A stretch of DNA of 64,000 nt from assembly GCA_965153355.1 (NCBI GenBank), contig OZ231126.1, forward strand, positions 95,170,001 to 95,234,000, in the 5' to 3' direction. This stretch comes from Flaccisagitta enflata (Eukaryota > Chaetognatha > Sagittoidea > Aphragmophora). The notes beneath the pieces were generated by a model. The model was not told the DNA's origin. It was given only the letters and a program-made list of their open reading frames with translations, and ran no database searches. Shown piece by piece: positions 28,652 through 39,711 of the stretch (the stretch's first letter is position 1; every line of letters begins with the position of its first letter). The position numbers were made by a program, and so were the translations under genes.

Positions 28652-28766
28652 AATTCCATCATATTTTCCTCCCATCCCATCTCATCCCATCCCCGCATTT
28701 TCACGCTCTTTTCTCCCACATTTTTTTTCTTATCGCCAATCTTACTCAATCTCTCTCTCTATATAG

Positions 28767-28979
28767 GACTACAATATGATGTTATCACAATTCGGCATAA
28801 AATTCCAATTTAATGACGAGCAGCGCAAAAGGCTGTCCGAGTATTACGATAAAGACGCGTATCCCTCGCGTGAGGCGAAAGAAGCCATTTCCGTTGAAAT
28901 TGGTGTATCTATTAAAAGGGTCAATGAGTGGTTCGTTGATGAGAGAAAGAGAAGGAAGAAAGCCGGAGGATGCTTGTAG
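28767..28979 (+). CDS. HD39 terminal exon, homeodomain with D51
   Basis: 70 codons after TCTATATAG, starting DYNMMLSQFGIK. Contact residues E/V/D/K. The VDERKRRKK helix-3 end is shared with HD40, HD42 and HD43. Stop TAG. Confidence 0.92.
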   Translation, partial: DYNMMLSQFGIKFQFNDEQRKRLSEYYDKDAYPSREAKEAISVEIGVSIKRVNEWFVDERKRRKKAGGCL

Positions 28980-29370
28980 ACAAAAATCCCTAAAAAACGG
29001 CTACCCCAGTCGTGTTCGGTTGGGCAGGGGGTTTTGAACTGTATCGACCATTGGGGCTGATGTGAAAACCGCCCGTAAATATCTAGAAAGCTACATGTAT
29101 GACGAAGGGACAAATAGATGGACCGACGGACATAGCAGGTTATGAAGTTGTGTTGCTCATGAATGGGACCTGTTTTTTCCCCGATTTTCTTGTGATTGCT
29201 ACATGTCACACCATACAAGGGCCAGGTCAAAATGATATTAATATAAAGAGAAGTGCTCTCATGACCAGGATCGAAGAATAACACCTTGGTTATGCGTACT
29301 GATAAATCTAATAACAAGCTGATTAAGCGGTCAGATGACAGTTTTTGAACATTAAATTCAACGCTCGTAG
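28980..29370. other. Spacer with a repeat fragment
   Basis: 28997-29150 carries CGGCTACCCCAGTCGTG ... GACCGACGG words of the hairpin-ended family, degraded. Nothing else recognised. Confidence 0.5.
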
Positions 29371-29592
29371 GATTCGCTTTTGGCTGAGCTGGGTATCTGC
29401 GAAAGAGTGACATTTAGCAAACTTCAAAAAGATCGATTGTTGATGGCTTATGAGGCTGATCCGTACCCATCGACAAAAGAGAAGCAAAGATTGTCCAACG
29501 AATTAGGAATTCCGTTGAAGAGTGTTAACCAATGGTACTACGATGAGCGAAAAAGGCGCAAAAAAGTCCTGATACACTCCACCGTGGGTTGA
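29371..29592 (+). CDS. HD40 terminal exon, homeodomain with D51
   Basis: 73 codons after GCTCGTAG, starting DSLLAELGIC, so both F and R of FGIR are lost. Phe49 is Tyr (WYYDERKRRK). Contact residues Q/Y/D/K. Stop TGA. Confidence 0.9.
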   Translation, partial: DSLLAELGICERVTFSKLQKDRLLMAYEADPYPSTKEKQRLSNELGIPLKSVNQWYYDERKRRKKVLIHSTVG

Positions 29593-30435
29593 TCATGTTT
29601 TAATAAGAGAATAGGGCAACCATAACGTTACTAAAAATGGCGACCATATTCATTTTAAGATGGGATTCATTCATTGTTTTTAATGGGTGTATTTTGAATT
29701 CTCACTTCATGAATTAAATGTAAAATTGAGAGAAATTTGGAGGTCGGTGCACGGATGCTTTCTGATAAGATTTATGCCACGGACCTAACTTACTTTACAT
29801 GAGTTCTTTCCTGAGTAAGAAATAGATAGTTTTAATTCTAGGAGAGGTTTTAATAAATGGCCATTTTTATTGACTCATTGGTTTGTATTTTTTTTTCATT
29901 AAGAGCAAGAAATAATAAAGAGCACAATGATAACGCATAATTGTTATGCCTTGCCCATGGTTGGTTCGTGTATGGGACGCTCTGTGACCCTTCTCCCCAA
30001 TAATCCCCTTTTGATTTGTTTTCCTGTCATCGTTTCTGTCAAACTTGTCTGAATTCTGACGTTTTATTTCCTCTCTTGATCCGTTCTATTGGTTTATTGA
30101 AATACATTCTCTGCGTCCGTGACCTAAACAGTTTATTTCATCTTTTATGAGTACACATATGGAAGGAAAACCTTTTTGGAAAACCTTGTTGGCCGGGGGG
30201 GGGGGGGGGAAGAATCAAAGGCGAATTATATACACCCCTGATTTGCTATAGTTAATATTACTTTTTGCCATCACTGAGTCAGTTTGGTAAGATTCAATGA
30301 GTCAGTTTAGTGCTTCTATTTCACTACTGCTCTGTGAAGGATGTTGCTCTGTATAACGTTATAAATGCCATATATGGGCATTGCTTTTATCTTATTTCCT
30401 TTTTCTGCGTCCCCTTCTGTTATTAAACACGGAAG
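29593..30435. other. Spacer, nothing recognised
   Basis: AT-rich sequence with an 18-G run at about 30195. No domain relic or repeat family was identified by eye. Confidence 0.5.
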
Positions 30436-30660
30436 GAGTCGCTTCTGTCCCAGTTTGGAATCCGAAGCGTTGAGAAGTTTTCCGTAGAAGAACAGTCAGT
30501 ACTAAATGAACAATTTCAACGAAATCCTTATCCATCCAAAGAAGAACGAGAGAGGATAGCTACCAGCATGGGACATCCTTTTAAAAAAATAGACAACTGG
30601 TTCCTACAGAAGAGATTCAAGAGGAACAAAGCGAAAAACATGGGCAAAAATTATTATTGA
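30436..30660 (+). CDS. HD41 terminal exon, homeodomain with Q51
   Basis: 74 codons after CACGGAAG (a weak acceptor behind a TC-rich tract), starting ESLLSQFGIR. The only unit with Gln51. Contact residues N/L/Q/F. Ends in a Lys/Asn tail before TGA. Confidence 0.88.
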   Translation, partial: ESLLSQFGIRSVEKFSVEEQSVLNEQFQRNPYPSKEERERIATSMGHPFKKIDNWFLQKRFKRNKAKNMGKNYY

Positions 30661-30723
30661 GTTTCCAATCTCTCTATATTCCATTTTCTTCCTTCCTTTT
30701 GACTTTGGCTCAAACTCATCCAG

Positions 30724-30930
30724 GCGGGTATAGGTGATTTGCTATCTACATTTGGCATTATTGAAAGACAACCGTTTAGTTTGGAAGAACGTCGATTCCT
30801 CATGGAACATTACGACAGAAATGCTTATCCATCGAAGGCGGAAAAAGAGAAGATGGCGGCTGAAATAAATAGCACTATAAAGCGAGTCAATCAGTGGTTT
30901 GTTGATGAGAGAAACAGACGCAAAAAATGA
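30724..30930 (+). CDS. HD42 terminal exon, homeodomain with D51
   Basis: 68 codons after CATCCAG, starting AGIGDLLSTFGII (Arg of FGIR lost). A TATAG acceptor 10 nt downstream would break phase. Contact residues Q/V/D/N. Stop TGA. Confidence 0.9.
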   Translation, partial: AGIGDLLSTFGIIERQPFSLEERRFLMEHYDRNAYPSKAEKEKMAAEINSTIKRVNQWFVDERNRRKK

Positions 30931-31379
30931 AACTCCATGTCCCTTTCTTGGCTCCTTTACCGGCTGACTCATTGCAGTTTTGTTACTAGAGAAGTTGCAA
31001 CTAGCGAAACCGTGTATTACTGTCCTAAAGAATGATGTAATGTAATAAGTATTCCTCTGAATATGATGATTATGAATATACAAAATCATCGTGACATTTA
31101 TCTTGTTGAGGACACCAGCCTAAAAAGAAATGCAACTTCAAGGGATTTAGAAATGATTTTGTTTTAGACAGTGTTTGTTCTAGCAGATTTAAAGATAAGA
31201 AAGATTTTGTTGAATTGAAGGGACCAAGAATTTGTCCATGTCAGTGAATTTTCATAAAACTTGTTCATTTTATCACCCTCTCACTGAATTTGCAATATAA
31301 GCATAAGACCGGATTCACTGTAGGCATTTGAAAGGAGTTTTTGTCAGGTTCCATTTGCATCATTAGAGCTCTGCTCGTA
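30931..31379. other. Spacer, nothing recognised
   Basis: No supported feature between HD42 and the decayed TIR-element copy starting near 31380. Confidence 0.5.
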
Positions 31380-31955
31380 AAATAACAGCATAGAGTAGGG
31401 GGGTGTGTTTGTTTGTCCGTCTGTTCATCCATTTGTAAACTGGTCCTTCCCAGCTCAGGCCGTCTTGGTCTCATATCAGCCCCAGGCTTTGAGTCAGCCC
31501 CAGGCTCTGAATCAGTTTCATTGGGCCTCAAATGTGCCCTCACATGCCTCAAATCTCCCCTCTTGCCGTAAATTGGCTTTATTAGACTTCTCAAGCTTCA
31601 GAACTCTGTGATTAACAGGACTTAGTCTTCTTTTAGCCTCTTGCAAACCTCATTACGACCCTCTTAGGCCTCAGATCATCTCAGATCATCTCATTCCAGC
31701 CTCATAAACCCTTTGAGACCTTCAGTTATCCCGCACTGCCCTCAATTCAGCTCTCAAAAGCCTAATATCAGCATTAAAAGGCCTCAGGTGGCCCATTTTC
31801 AGCCTTCTATACCATTAAATCCACCTTCTTAGGCTTCCAATCTGCTTTGAATTAGTCCTCTAAGCTTTAAGCGCGTCATTAATCCGTGTAGACAGGATGA
31901 ACAATAGTCCCCCTGTTCTACAGGACTTGCCCCCCTTGGGGCTGCTGCCCTGTTT
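31380..31955. repeat. Decayed TIR element with minisatellite core
   Basis: GTTTGTCCGTCTGTTCATCC at the left, degenerate GCCTCA(A/G)ATC-type units in the middle, and TCTACAGGACTTGCCCCCC ... GGGGCTGCTGCCCTG at the right. A diverged relative of 1317-1976. Confidence 0.6.
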
Positions 31956-32649
31956 CCTCTTACCTACAATCACGATCATGCAACGCACGCAAAGGGTACT
32001 GCCGACCACATATTGCCTTTGGAAGATTAGTTATAGTCTACATTGGCAGTAATGGAATTCTGATTGTAACACAGAATAATTCAGATATTGCGGGGTTCCA
32101 CTGTAGATTGTAGTGTGATAATAAGGATAAGGGAGAGGAAAAAAAATTTGCTTTGAAAGCCCAAAATGAGCCAGGCCTACTAAGCATGGATTTGGTCAGT
32201 ATCTAAACCTTTTTGTTTTAAAATACTTGATTTTAATGGTCGAAGTAAAATTAAAGTTTTTGGCAGTTTCCATAACACGGGATTGAATACCAATTGATGG
32301 TTTAAATGGTAGTTATGATAACTGCCCTTGGGCTCATCTATGATTACTCTGTATCTGTAGCTCCTGACTAACATCTTCAAAGATTAAAAAAATTACCTCT
32401 TTTATCCGTGAGCGACGCATTATTTTAGAATGATAGCCATAGGGGCATGGTTGAACTGGACGCGCGGTCAGTATTGCATTGGCCAAAGTACACCGATTCC
32501 ACACAGAAGAGAGATCTGATTAGCAGGCTAGGTTTGCACCTCTAGTTTTCGTGAGGGCCAATGTGTTCATTTCATTTATGTAGTGACAGAATCTGGTCAG
32601 GACCATTAATTTTTAAGGAGTGCGATATCTACCTCATTTCTTTTCTCAG
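31956..32649. other. Spacer before HD43, nothing recognised
   Basis: 31976-32040 retains words also seen at 1980-2050 (TACAATCAC..CA, GGGTACTGCCGACCACATATTGCC), so repeat-derived flanks continue here. The remainder is unassigned. Confidence 0.45.
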
Positions 32650-32856
32650 GAGTCGTTGTTGTCATTATTTGGCATTAACATGAAATTTTCCGACGACCAA
32701 AGAGCAGAACTCTTGAGACGATTCGAAATGAATTGTTATCCATCTAAGGAAGAGAAAACGCAAATTGCCGAAAAAATTGGAACAACCTTCAAAAGAGTTC
32801 ATAAGTGGTTTACAGATGAGAGAAGAAGAAGGAAGATTACTGTTGCCGGACAATGA
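32650..32856 (+). CDS. HD43 terminal exon, homeodomain with D51
   Basis: 68 codons after TTTTCTCAG, starting ESLLSLFGIN. Short arm (MKFSDDQ). Contact residues K/T/D/R. Stop TGA. Most like HD39 and HD42 in its DERRRRK end. Confidence 0.92.
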   Translation, partial: ESLLSLFGINMKFSDDQRAELLRRFEMNCYPSKEEKTQIAEKIGTTFKRVHKWFTDERRRRKITVAGQ

Positions 32857-34371
32857 TAACTACAGTTGGGCTGGATCCTGGTCAACCAAATATCTTTGTA
32901 TGGCTATGGGCGGGTAGGGGACACCAAATCAAATCAGCGTGAAAACTCGACTGTAACACATGTGCAAAAAGAAGGTAGAAAATCACCTTTGTAACGATGT
33001 CATAAAAAAACCTTTTTCAGTTGGCCCATTTGAATGAAATTTCAACCGAAGACCCCTGAAACCTTTGGGCCACTACAGTGATAATTTTTTCTTGCTCTAG
33101 ACTAGAAGTGTGCTTTCATACTTCTCTTGCTAAAATGGTTGTCCGCCTAATTTTTGTACATGAGTTATACTGATGGAGGCATGAAGTACAATTTATCACC
33201 TAATATTGACATGCTAACATACAGACCGAAAGAGCTGGATTAAGTCGCTTTGCGCAAAATTGAGAAACAAGGCCGGATACACGGCTACTGAAGTCGCGTG
33301 CGGGTGGGAAGGGGCAGTGAGGAAAAAGCATTTTGGCAGGAGCGCTCAAAAACGCCAGAAACGCTGAAAAAGCAAACGGTGACCAACGGATGGACCGACT
33401 GACCAACTGACCGACCGACATAGCGGATTATAGAGTCGCGTGCACGCGACTAAAACTTGCGAGATTTACCTTTTTGAACATTCCTGAATTATTGGCAGTT
33501 TTTTTTATTTTGACCTTGTTCCTGATGGAATTTATGAAAAAAAAGAAACATTCTTCAGCTTCTTTTTCGTGAAGAATACGGATAAGAAATAGAGAACCAT
33601 TTGGATAAATGGTCGGCTCAATCTGACCTGTTCATTGAACTTCTCAAGTTACTCAAAACCTTTATTGATGCGAGTTGATTGATACTTGATCTTCAATGAC
33701 TGAAATAAGATTCAGATATAGGGATTGAAAAGAAACATCTTGGGGCCTGAATGCATTAACTTAAGATTTGCAAGAGCGATTAAAACAAGTTGACTGTTTT
33801 CATACGATTTTTTAGAAAAAAAGTGGGATGCAATTGATTGGAAATAGGAAATGACTTAATTCGCCTTAATCCAAAATCCTGTAACTTTTTTTCAAAAAAA
33901 AAACCTTGAAAATTTTCGTGTTGCGTGTTGCCTTCGAAAATAAAATCACAAAATATTCTTTTGAGAAATAGTCCTCAAAAGTGGGGTTCCATCGATAGGA
34001 AATGACATAATTCGCCTTGATCCAAAATTCTGTAACCTTATTTTTTTTTTCAAAAAACTTTCTTTGACTTGGTTGAAATTCATTGCAGGCTATATTTTCA
34101 AAGAAAGTTTTTAGTTTCTCCTAAAATTTTGTCGGCTTGATATGGTTCAAACAAATGCTCATAACTTCTAAAGTATTTGAGCTAGAACCTTGGCAGTTGA
34201 AACGTGCAATATTGAATATTGAAAGCGCTTAGCAGGTCCATGCAAAGGATTGAGCAACTAGCTGACCTAGGAAAATTTTCGAGTCTAAGTCTAGGCTAGT
34301 AACTAAGAGGTCAACTCAAGGGTGTGAAATCCCTGTTCCGATGCAAATTTAATAGAAGCATTTTGAACCAG
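32857..34371. repeat. Spacer with hairpin-ended element (33267-33453) and a direct repeat
   Basis: 33267-33453: AACAAGGCCGGATACACGGC ... GAGTCGCGTGCACGCGAC, + strand. A direct duplication of GGAAATGACNTAATTCGCCT through TCCAAAAT(C/T)CTGTAAC occurs near 33841 and 33998. Nothing else recognised. Confidence 0.7.
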
Positions 34372-34575
34372 GTGGATGAAGTTTTATCGCTGTTTGGGAT
34401 TCGGTCCTGCGTCAAGATAACTCCGGAGCAGAAAGCCTACTTAAACTCAGTTTTTGAGATGAACCCACATCCCTCCAAACAACTTTATGCGGATGTAGCT
34501 CTCAAATTATCCTTGCCTCAAAAGAAAATTGAAAAGTGGTTTTGGGACAAACGACAGAAGATTCAGAAGAAATGA
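34372..34575 (+). CDS. HD44 terminal exon, homeodomain with W50-D51
   Basis: 67 codons after TTGAACCAG, starting VDEVLSLFGIR. HPSK replaces YPSK. Helix 3 IEKWFWDKRQK has Trp50 and Asp51, as in HD46. Stop TGA. Confidence 0.91.
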   Translation: MDEVLSLFGIRSCVKITPEQKAYLNSVFEMNPHPSKQLYADVALKLSLPQKKIEKWFWDKRQKIQKK

Positions 34576-34842
34576 TTTTTTTTCAGTCTTGTAATTCGTC
34601 GTTAAAGATATCGGCGTATAAAGCCGAATAAAGCTTCGTAGTCCATTTGGCATCTCAAAATGAAAATGTATTTTGAAAGAATAAGACCAGTGAAAATCAG
34701 AATTTTTAGTTTATGTTAATCCGACACTCCTCGTGTCCTTCAGAGAAAGGTTTCATATTTTCCGTCTTAGTTATCCCACATCACGCAATCACGCGCAGGT
34801 CATCATTGCTCATATCTTTCATCCTATTTGACCCACATACAG

Positions 34843-35058
34843 ATGAATCATTCAATGAATGATGTGTTGTCACACTTTGGAATTCGTTCTGTTACAATGG
34901 TCACTACTGATCAGAAATCTTATCTGACGCAAATCTTCGAATCCAATCCGCATCCTTCGAAGGAAGCTTGCATTGAAATCGCGGAAAAATTAGGGTTCAC
35001 TTTACAAAAAGTGGAAAAGTGGTTTCGTTATCAAAGGTCTAAGCAATCTAAAAAGTAG
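34843..35058 (+). CDS. HD45 terminal exon, homeodomain with Y51
   Basis: 71 codons after CACATACAG, starting MNHSMNDVLSHFGIR. HPSK variant. Contact residues K/R/Y/S. The Tyr51 class is shared only with HD56. Stop TAG. Confidence 0.91.
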   Translation: MNHSMNDVLSHFGIRSVTMVTTDQKSYLTQIFESNPHPSKEACIEIAEKLGFTLQKVEKWFRYQRSKQSKK

Positions 35059-35437
35059 CCTTACTGATGAAGACGATTTCCAGATGCATAAACATTTTGA
35101 GCTCATCCTATTTTGGACATAAATTTTTCTCAATAACAGCTAAAGTGTGCAAAAAACGAAATCCACCCTATCTTCAACTTATGATTAGGCATTCCAGGCC
35201 TAAGGAGCGGTTAGGGTTATGCTCTTTAGTTCTTTTTAAAGTTTTGAAAAGTGTTGATACAGTTGAACCCAGGGGATTAATTCATTTATTATAAGCAGAT
35301 TTATACTGTTGTTAATACAGAGATTTAAAATAATTATTCAAAGAGATTAAAGTAATAGGTGGACTGCATTTATTTTCGGATCCGTTATGGCGGGGAGTAA
35401 TTGTATACATGTGGTATCCCGGGTATTCATTATGTAG
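35059..35437. other. Spacer, nothing recognised
   Basis: AT-rich. The 35067-35294 frame shows no recognisable protein. Confidence 0.5.
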
Positions 35438-35671
35438 ACATCCTCATCGGGTGAACTGTTGGCTCGCTTCGGGATTCCGATGAGAGGCGCTTCGGTACCG
35501 CTAACAAAGGAGCAAAAGGCCTATTTGCAATCCGTCTACGAGACGAATAGTCATCCTTCGAAAAAAAAATGTGTCGAGATCGCCTCGCTTTTGAATCTTC
35601 CTCTCAAGAAAATAGAAAAATGGTTTTGGGATCAAAGAACCAAGGATAAAGTCGTCAGCAAGCTTGTTTAA
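35438..35671 (+). CDS. HD46 terminal exon, homeodomain with W50-D51
   Basis: 77 codons after TTATGTAG, starting TSSSGELLARFGIP; the arm is longer than usual (PMRGASVPLT). HPSK variant. Contact residues K/W/D/T. Stop TAA. Confidence 0.9.
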   Translation, partial: TSSSGELLARFGIPMRGASVPLTKEQKAYLQSVYETNSHPSKKKCVEIASLLNLPLKKIEKWFWDQRTKDKVVSKLV

Positions 35672-35738
35672 GAGAGAGACGCATGAGCTTTTTAACTCTA
35701 CATGACAAATGTATATTGTCTTTTTATTTTTTTCTTAG

Positions 35739-35936
35739 TTATTATCTGCGTTTGGTATACGCTCAACGTCGCGATTGGACCCCTCGCACAATAAACTTTT
35801 AAATGATATTTTTAATGAGAACCCATCTCCCTCGAAAGCCATGAAAGAAGCTCTGGCCTCCAAATTTGGAGTTCCCTTTGCCCGCATTGATAAATGGTTT
35901 TATGATAAGGGGCGACGTGCAAAACCTACCAAATGA
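35739..35936 (+). CDS. HD47 terminal exon, divergent homeodomain
   Basis: 65 codons after TTTCTTAG, starting LLSAFGIR directly at the acceptor. The usual Gln12 is His, YPS is SPS, and the otherwise invariant Arg53 is Gly (WFYDKGRR). Contact residues K/Y/D/R. Possibly weakened DNA binding. Stop TGA. Confidence 0.86.
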   Translation, partial: LLSAFGIRSTSRLDPSHNKLLNDIFNENPSPSKAMKEALASKFGVPFARIDKWFYDKGRRAKPTK

Positions 35937-35938
35937 TT

Positions 35939-35941
<3 letters not shown>

Positions 35942-35973
<32 letters not shown>

Positions 35974-35998
35974 CCTGTCCTCTCTCTCCTCTCCTCTC

Positions 35999-36038
<40 letters not shown>

Positions 36039-36050
36039 TCTCTCTCTCTT
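35942..36050. repeat. CT microsatellite
   Basis: A CT tract with a few CCTCTCCTG interruptions directly after HD47. Confidence 0.95.
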
Positions 36051-36465
36051 TTTGGGCAGCGGCCCCAAAGGGCCGATGTCCTGTAGGACACAGGGGTGAA
36101 TTTCCAGACGTCCGTCCGTTCGTACGTCCATCCCCCTAAAGCTTCTGAAGCCTCAAATTCCCATTGAATAACATGGAAAATTGACAAAATACAAACATCC
36201 CATTGATTAACATGGATAATTTACAAATGTAAAAAAATTGCCTGTTTCCCATTGAATACCATAGAAACTTGATGAAAATTGAAAAAAATATAAAATTTCC
36301 ATGGAATATGGAACATGGTAAATCGAGGAGAGATTGAAAAAATGAAAAATTCCTATTGAATAACATGGAAAGTTGGTACCAAGGCCTCAAATATGCCCTC
36401 TCAGGACATCTGGAAATTCACCCCTGTGTCCTATAGGACATCGGCCCTTTGGTGCCGCTGCCCTA
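36051..36465. repeat. TIR element, best-preserved copy
   Basis: The left end TTTGGGCAGCGGCCCCAAAG continues through GATGTCCTGTAGGACACAGG and GGTGAATTTCCAGA. The right end is its inverse, ending CCTTTGGTGCCGCTGCCC. The TIR is about 60 bp. The core is A-rich with repeated CCCATTGAATAACATGGAAA units. Flanked on both sides by CT tracts. Confidence 0.85.
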
Positions 36466-36937
<472 letters not shown>

Positions 36938-37686
36938 AGCCCCCACTTTTACCATCTATTAAAGAAATCTCCGAGGCTCGCAATAGTAAGTCACTAATTG
37001 TGACTGTGAAGATCATTGGCTTAAGTTCATTATAGATGTCTGCTTGAAATTTACCTTGAAATTTGTTAATTTTATTTTGCTGCCTAAAAGGTGGTTTGAA
37101 GTTGGGGTTGCTGGTTGGGTATAGGGTGGTTTATAGTTGAGATAAAGAGTGGCCAAGTAATACTTAGGATGTTAGGGTGGTTGTGAATATTTTTGGGGTG
37201 GCCTTTCAGACATCTACAATGAACTCGATCCTAATCATTTTAGCCGTGCTATTTCATTTATGGGAATTTTCTTCTGAAGATTTTAGCGTTATGATTGATT
37301 CTAAGACTGATAAAACGGCTAAATATAAATAGTGGTTGTAGAGCGTTAGATAGGTTTGGGAAAGTGTATGTATGTATATTGGGGATGAGATCGACAACTG
37401 GTTTAGGTGGAATGGAAAATGGGGATATTGCCATGCCAAAATTGGTGTCATTGGTGGTGTAATGATCTTTTGCTTTCCCGTCATTTTTGCTGTCTTGTTT
37501 CGCTCTTGTATGATAGTTGATGTCAATTTCGTAATAAAGAGCCATTGAACTGATATCACTTGTGCTAAATGAAGTAAGAATTCCAATTAGAAAGCAAATG
37601 AGGTATATCTCATTATAATGGGTAATCATCCATTGTCCAGTTAATCCATCCGACTCACTGGTTCAAGTTTGACAGACTGACAGATT
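36938..37686. other. Spacer; possible helix-3 relic at 37387-37410
   Basis: The reading GAG ATC GAC AAC TGG TTT AGG TGG (EIDNWFRW) at 37387-37410 matches the helix 3 style of HD50-HD55, but no helix 1 or 2 precedes it. The rest is unassigned. Confidence 0.4.
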
Positions 37687-38200
37687 CGGGTGTGTCAATA
37701 TATAAAAGGTCTTTTGATCAGCTCATCATCATCAGGGAGTGTTAAGACACTAATTACAAGACACTTACCATTTTTATTTTTTTCAATTTCAATCATCTTC
37801 CGTTTTTTTAGCGCGAGTAAAGATTGTCAAAAATATATATACTTTTAGCGACTCTACCCAGTTTTGTTGAAAATGAGACTGATATATCATTCAAAAAATT
37901 ATATTTTTTTTGTTACTATTTCTTTTTATGAAAAGTAAAATATTTTGACCAATTCTTTTTAGATTAAAGAAAAAGATAAGAAATGGGTTCTGATTTTTAT
38001 TCTTATGATCAAGAATCCCGGTGCAAAACCAGCTGCACTACAATATACAAATTAGGGGCTAAATGGAGATTTGAAAAAAAAACGGAAGATGAATGAAATT
38101 AAAAAAAACAGAAATGGTAAGTACCTTAGAATTAGTATCCCAACACTCCTTGATGATGACGATCTGATCAGAAAAGTTTTTTAAATTTTGACACACCCGA
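37687..38200. repeat. MITE with 10-bp target duplication
   Basis: The terminal inverted repeat starts CGGGTGTGTCAA and ends TTGACACACCCG, with further paired sequence inside (GATCAG, ATCATCATCA.GGAGTGTT, ACTTACCATTT). ACTGACAGAT is present just outside both ends (37676-37685 and 38201-38210). This suggests a Mutator-like, non-autonomous element. Confidence 0.85.
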
Positions 38201-38210
38201 CTGACAGATG

Positions 38211-38468
38211 GATCGTTATGAAAAGGTACTACTTAGAAAAGTAAGCATGTTTAAAGGACTTCTTTTTTTGGGTAGCAGATATAAGGTCCTTACGTCAGAC
38301 TAGCCCTTATTGAGCGGCTGCTTAGCCAAAGTAACCGGATACACTGCATCCTGCTGCCTCTGCATTTTGCGGGCCTTTTCGCAACGCTCGCCTGGAATGG
38401 ATTCATCAATAGGAAGCAATCACATTCACTCAATCAGCTGTCTTAAGTGATGTTTATTCGAAAATTAG
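38211..38468. other. Spacer before HD48
   Basis: No feature recognised. Confidence 0.5.
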
Positions 38469-38675
38469 GATACCGTTCTTGCCTTGTTTGGTATAAGATC
38501 GACGAAGCACTTGGATGAAGATCAAAAGCGCATCTTGACGGAGTCTTTTGCCGATAATCCTTATCCTACCAAGCATGACAAGACGTTGCTCGCGCAGCAA
38601 CTTACTCTCAATTACAAGCAAATAGAGCAATGGTTTTGGAACCGGCGCCATAAAGTTTCCAAGGAGAAGAAATGA
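38469..38675 (+). CDS. HD48 terminal exon, homeodomain
   Basis: 68 codons after AAAATTAG, starting DTVLALFGIR. Contact residues Q/W/N/H: Trp50 as in HD44 and HD46 but with Asn51 retained. Stop TGA. Confidence 0.91.
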   Translation, partial: DTVLALFGIRSTKHLDEDQKRILTESFADNPYPTKHDKTLLAQQLTLNYKQIEQWFWNRRHKVSKEKK

Positions 38676-38994
38676 GTTGATCTAGAGTATACTCTTTTCA
38701 AACATGCACTTATACTGATATCAAACACTCACTTAGGACGTCAACACGGACCAACGTCAATCATTTCGGTGAAAATATGACATACTTAATTTACTCTAGT
38801 TATTTAGTCTATAATTCAATTTAGTTCATCGCGTGCACGCGGCTGTTTAATTTTACCGTAATACATTATTTATAATCTGTGAGAGACGCGGTCCCCCCAA
38901 AAGATGTTACGTGACTTTTGAAAGTGAAAATTATCAATGACGATATATTTTTTTTTCTTTTGCAAAATCCACATTTCTTCATTTTTGATATAAG
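38676..38994. other. Spacer, nothing recognised
   Basis: Includes a short CGCGTGCACGCG palindrome at about 38830, a remnant of the hairpin-ended family. Confidence 0.5.
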
Positions 38995-39222
38995 GTCCAC
39001 GATATTCTTGGATCGAGTGATTTGTTGGAACGATTTGGCATACGCTGTAACTGGTCGCCGAGTAAAGAACAAGTAGAATTGCTTCGTTCTGCGTTTACGG
39101 TGAACCAGTATCCAAATAGGACTGAGAAGGAACATCTCGCCAATTCATTAGGCATAACCACGAGGAACGTCGACAACTGGTTCAGAGCCAGAAGAGAATC
39201 TATAAAGAAAAGCTCGCGATAA
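38995..39222 (+). CDS. HD49 terminal exon, homeodomain with A51
   Basis: 75 codons after GATATAAG, starting VHDILGSSDLLERFGIR, with a doubled DIL/DLL lead. W replaces the usual aromatic before Ser in the arm (NWSPSKEQ). Contact residues N/R/A/E. Bridges the D51 and W51 blocks. Stop TAA. Confidence 0.9.
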   Translation, partial: VHDILGSSDLLERFGIRCNWSPSKEQVELLRSAFTVNQYPNRTEKEHLANSLGITTRNVDNWFRARRESIKKSSR

Positions 39223-39480
39223 TAAAAAAAAAAAAAAAAAGAAAGATTTTATCCCATATGTGGGTGCAAAATCCGCAAAATCCATATGAATCCATATGTT
39301 TTTATGACAGAATGAAACTGTGCAGTTTTGTAATTGTTGTTTTACCAGCGAATTTTTCCCCTAATTATTTATACAAGTATTACTTAAAATGAAAAAACAC
39401 AACGTAAAAAAACACACATAAAAAGAAACATTAGTCAACAAACGAACTTTTGTCCCATTTTTGTCTGCTCGGCAATGCAG

Positions 39481-39711
39481 GAAGTGAACTCGAAGCTTTT
39501 GGCATCGTTTGGGATATCTGATAGGGTGCAGTGGAATTCGGACCAAGTGGCGGTTTTGCGGGCCCATTACGATCAGAATCCTTATCCCTCTCGCTCCGAT
39601 AAGGAAGGACTGGCTTTGAAACTTGGAAATTGCACTGCTAAGCACGTAAATAATTGGTTTTATTGGAGAAGACAATCAGAACGAAAAGCCGGCGCTGCTA
39701 AGAAGAACTAA
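39481..39711 (+). CDS. HD50 terminal exon, homeodomain with W51 and turn insertion
   Basis: 76 codons after GCAATGCAG, starting EVNSKLLASFGIS. One extra residue between helices 2 and 3 (LGNCTAKHV). Contact residues N/Y/W/Q. The N-terminal-arm Arg is lost. Stop TAA. Confidence 0.9.
   Translation, partial: EVNSKLLASFGISDRVQWNSDQVAVLRAHYDQNPYPSRSDKEGLALKLGNCTAKHVNNWFYWRRQSERKAGAAKKN

Noticed and set aside
28844-29413. 189-codon minus-strand frame
   Set aside because: Overlaps HD39 and HD40 antisense; no recognisable domain, consistent with a shadow frame.
37254-37629. Two overlapping minus-strand frames of about 110-120 codons
   Set aside because: No recognisable motif and they overlap each other. 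The shared stretch is AT-rich spacer.
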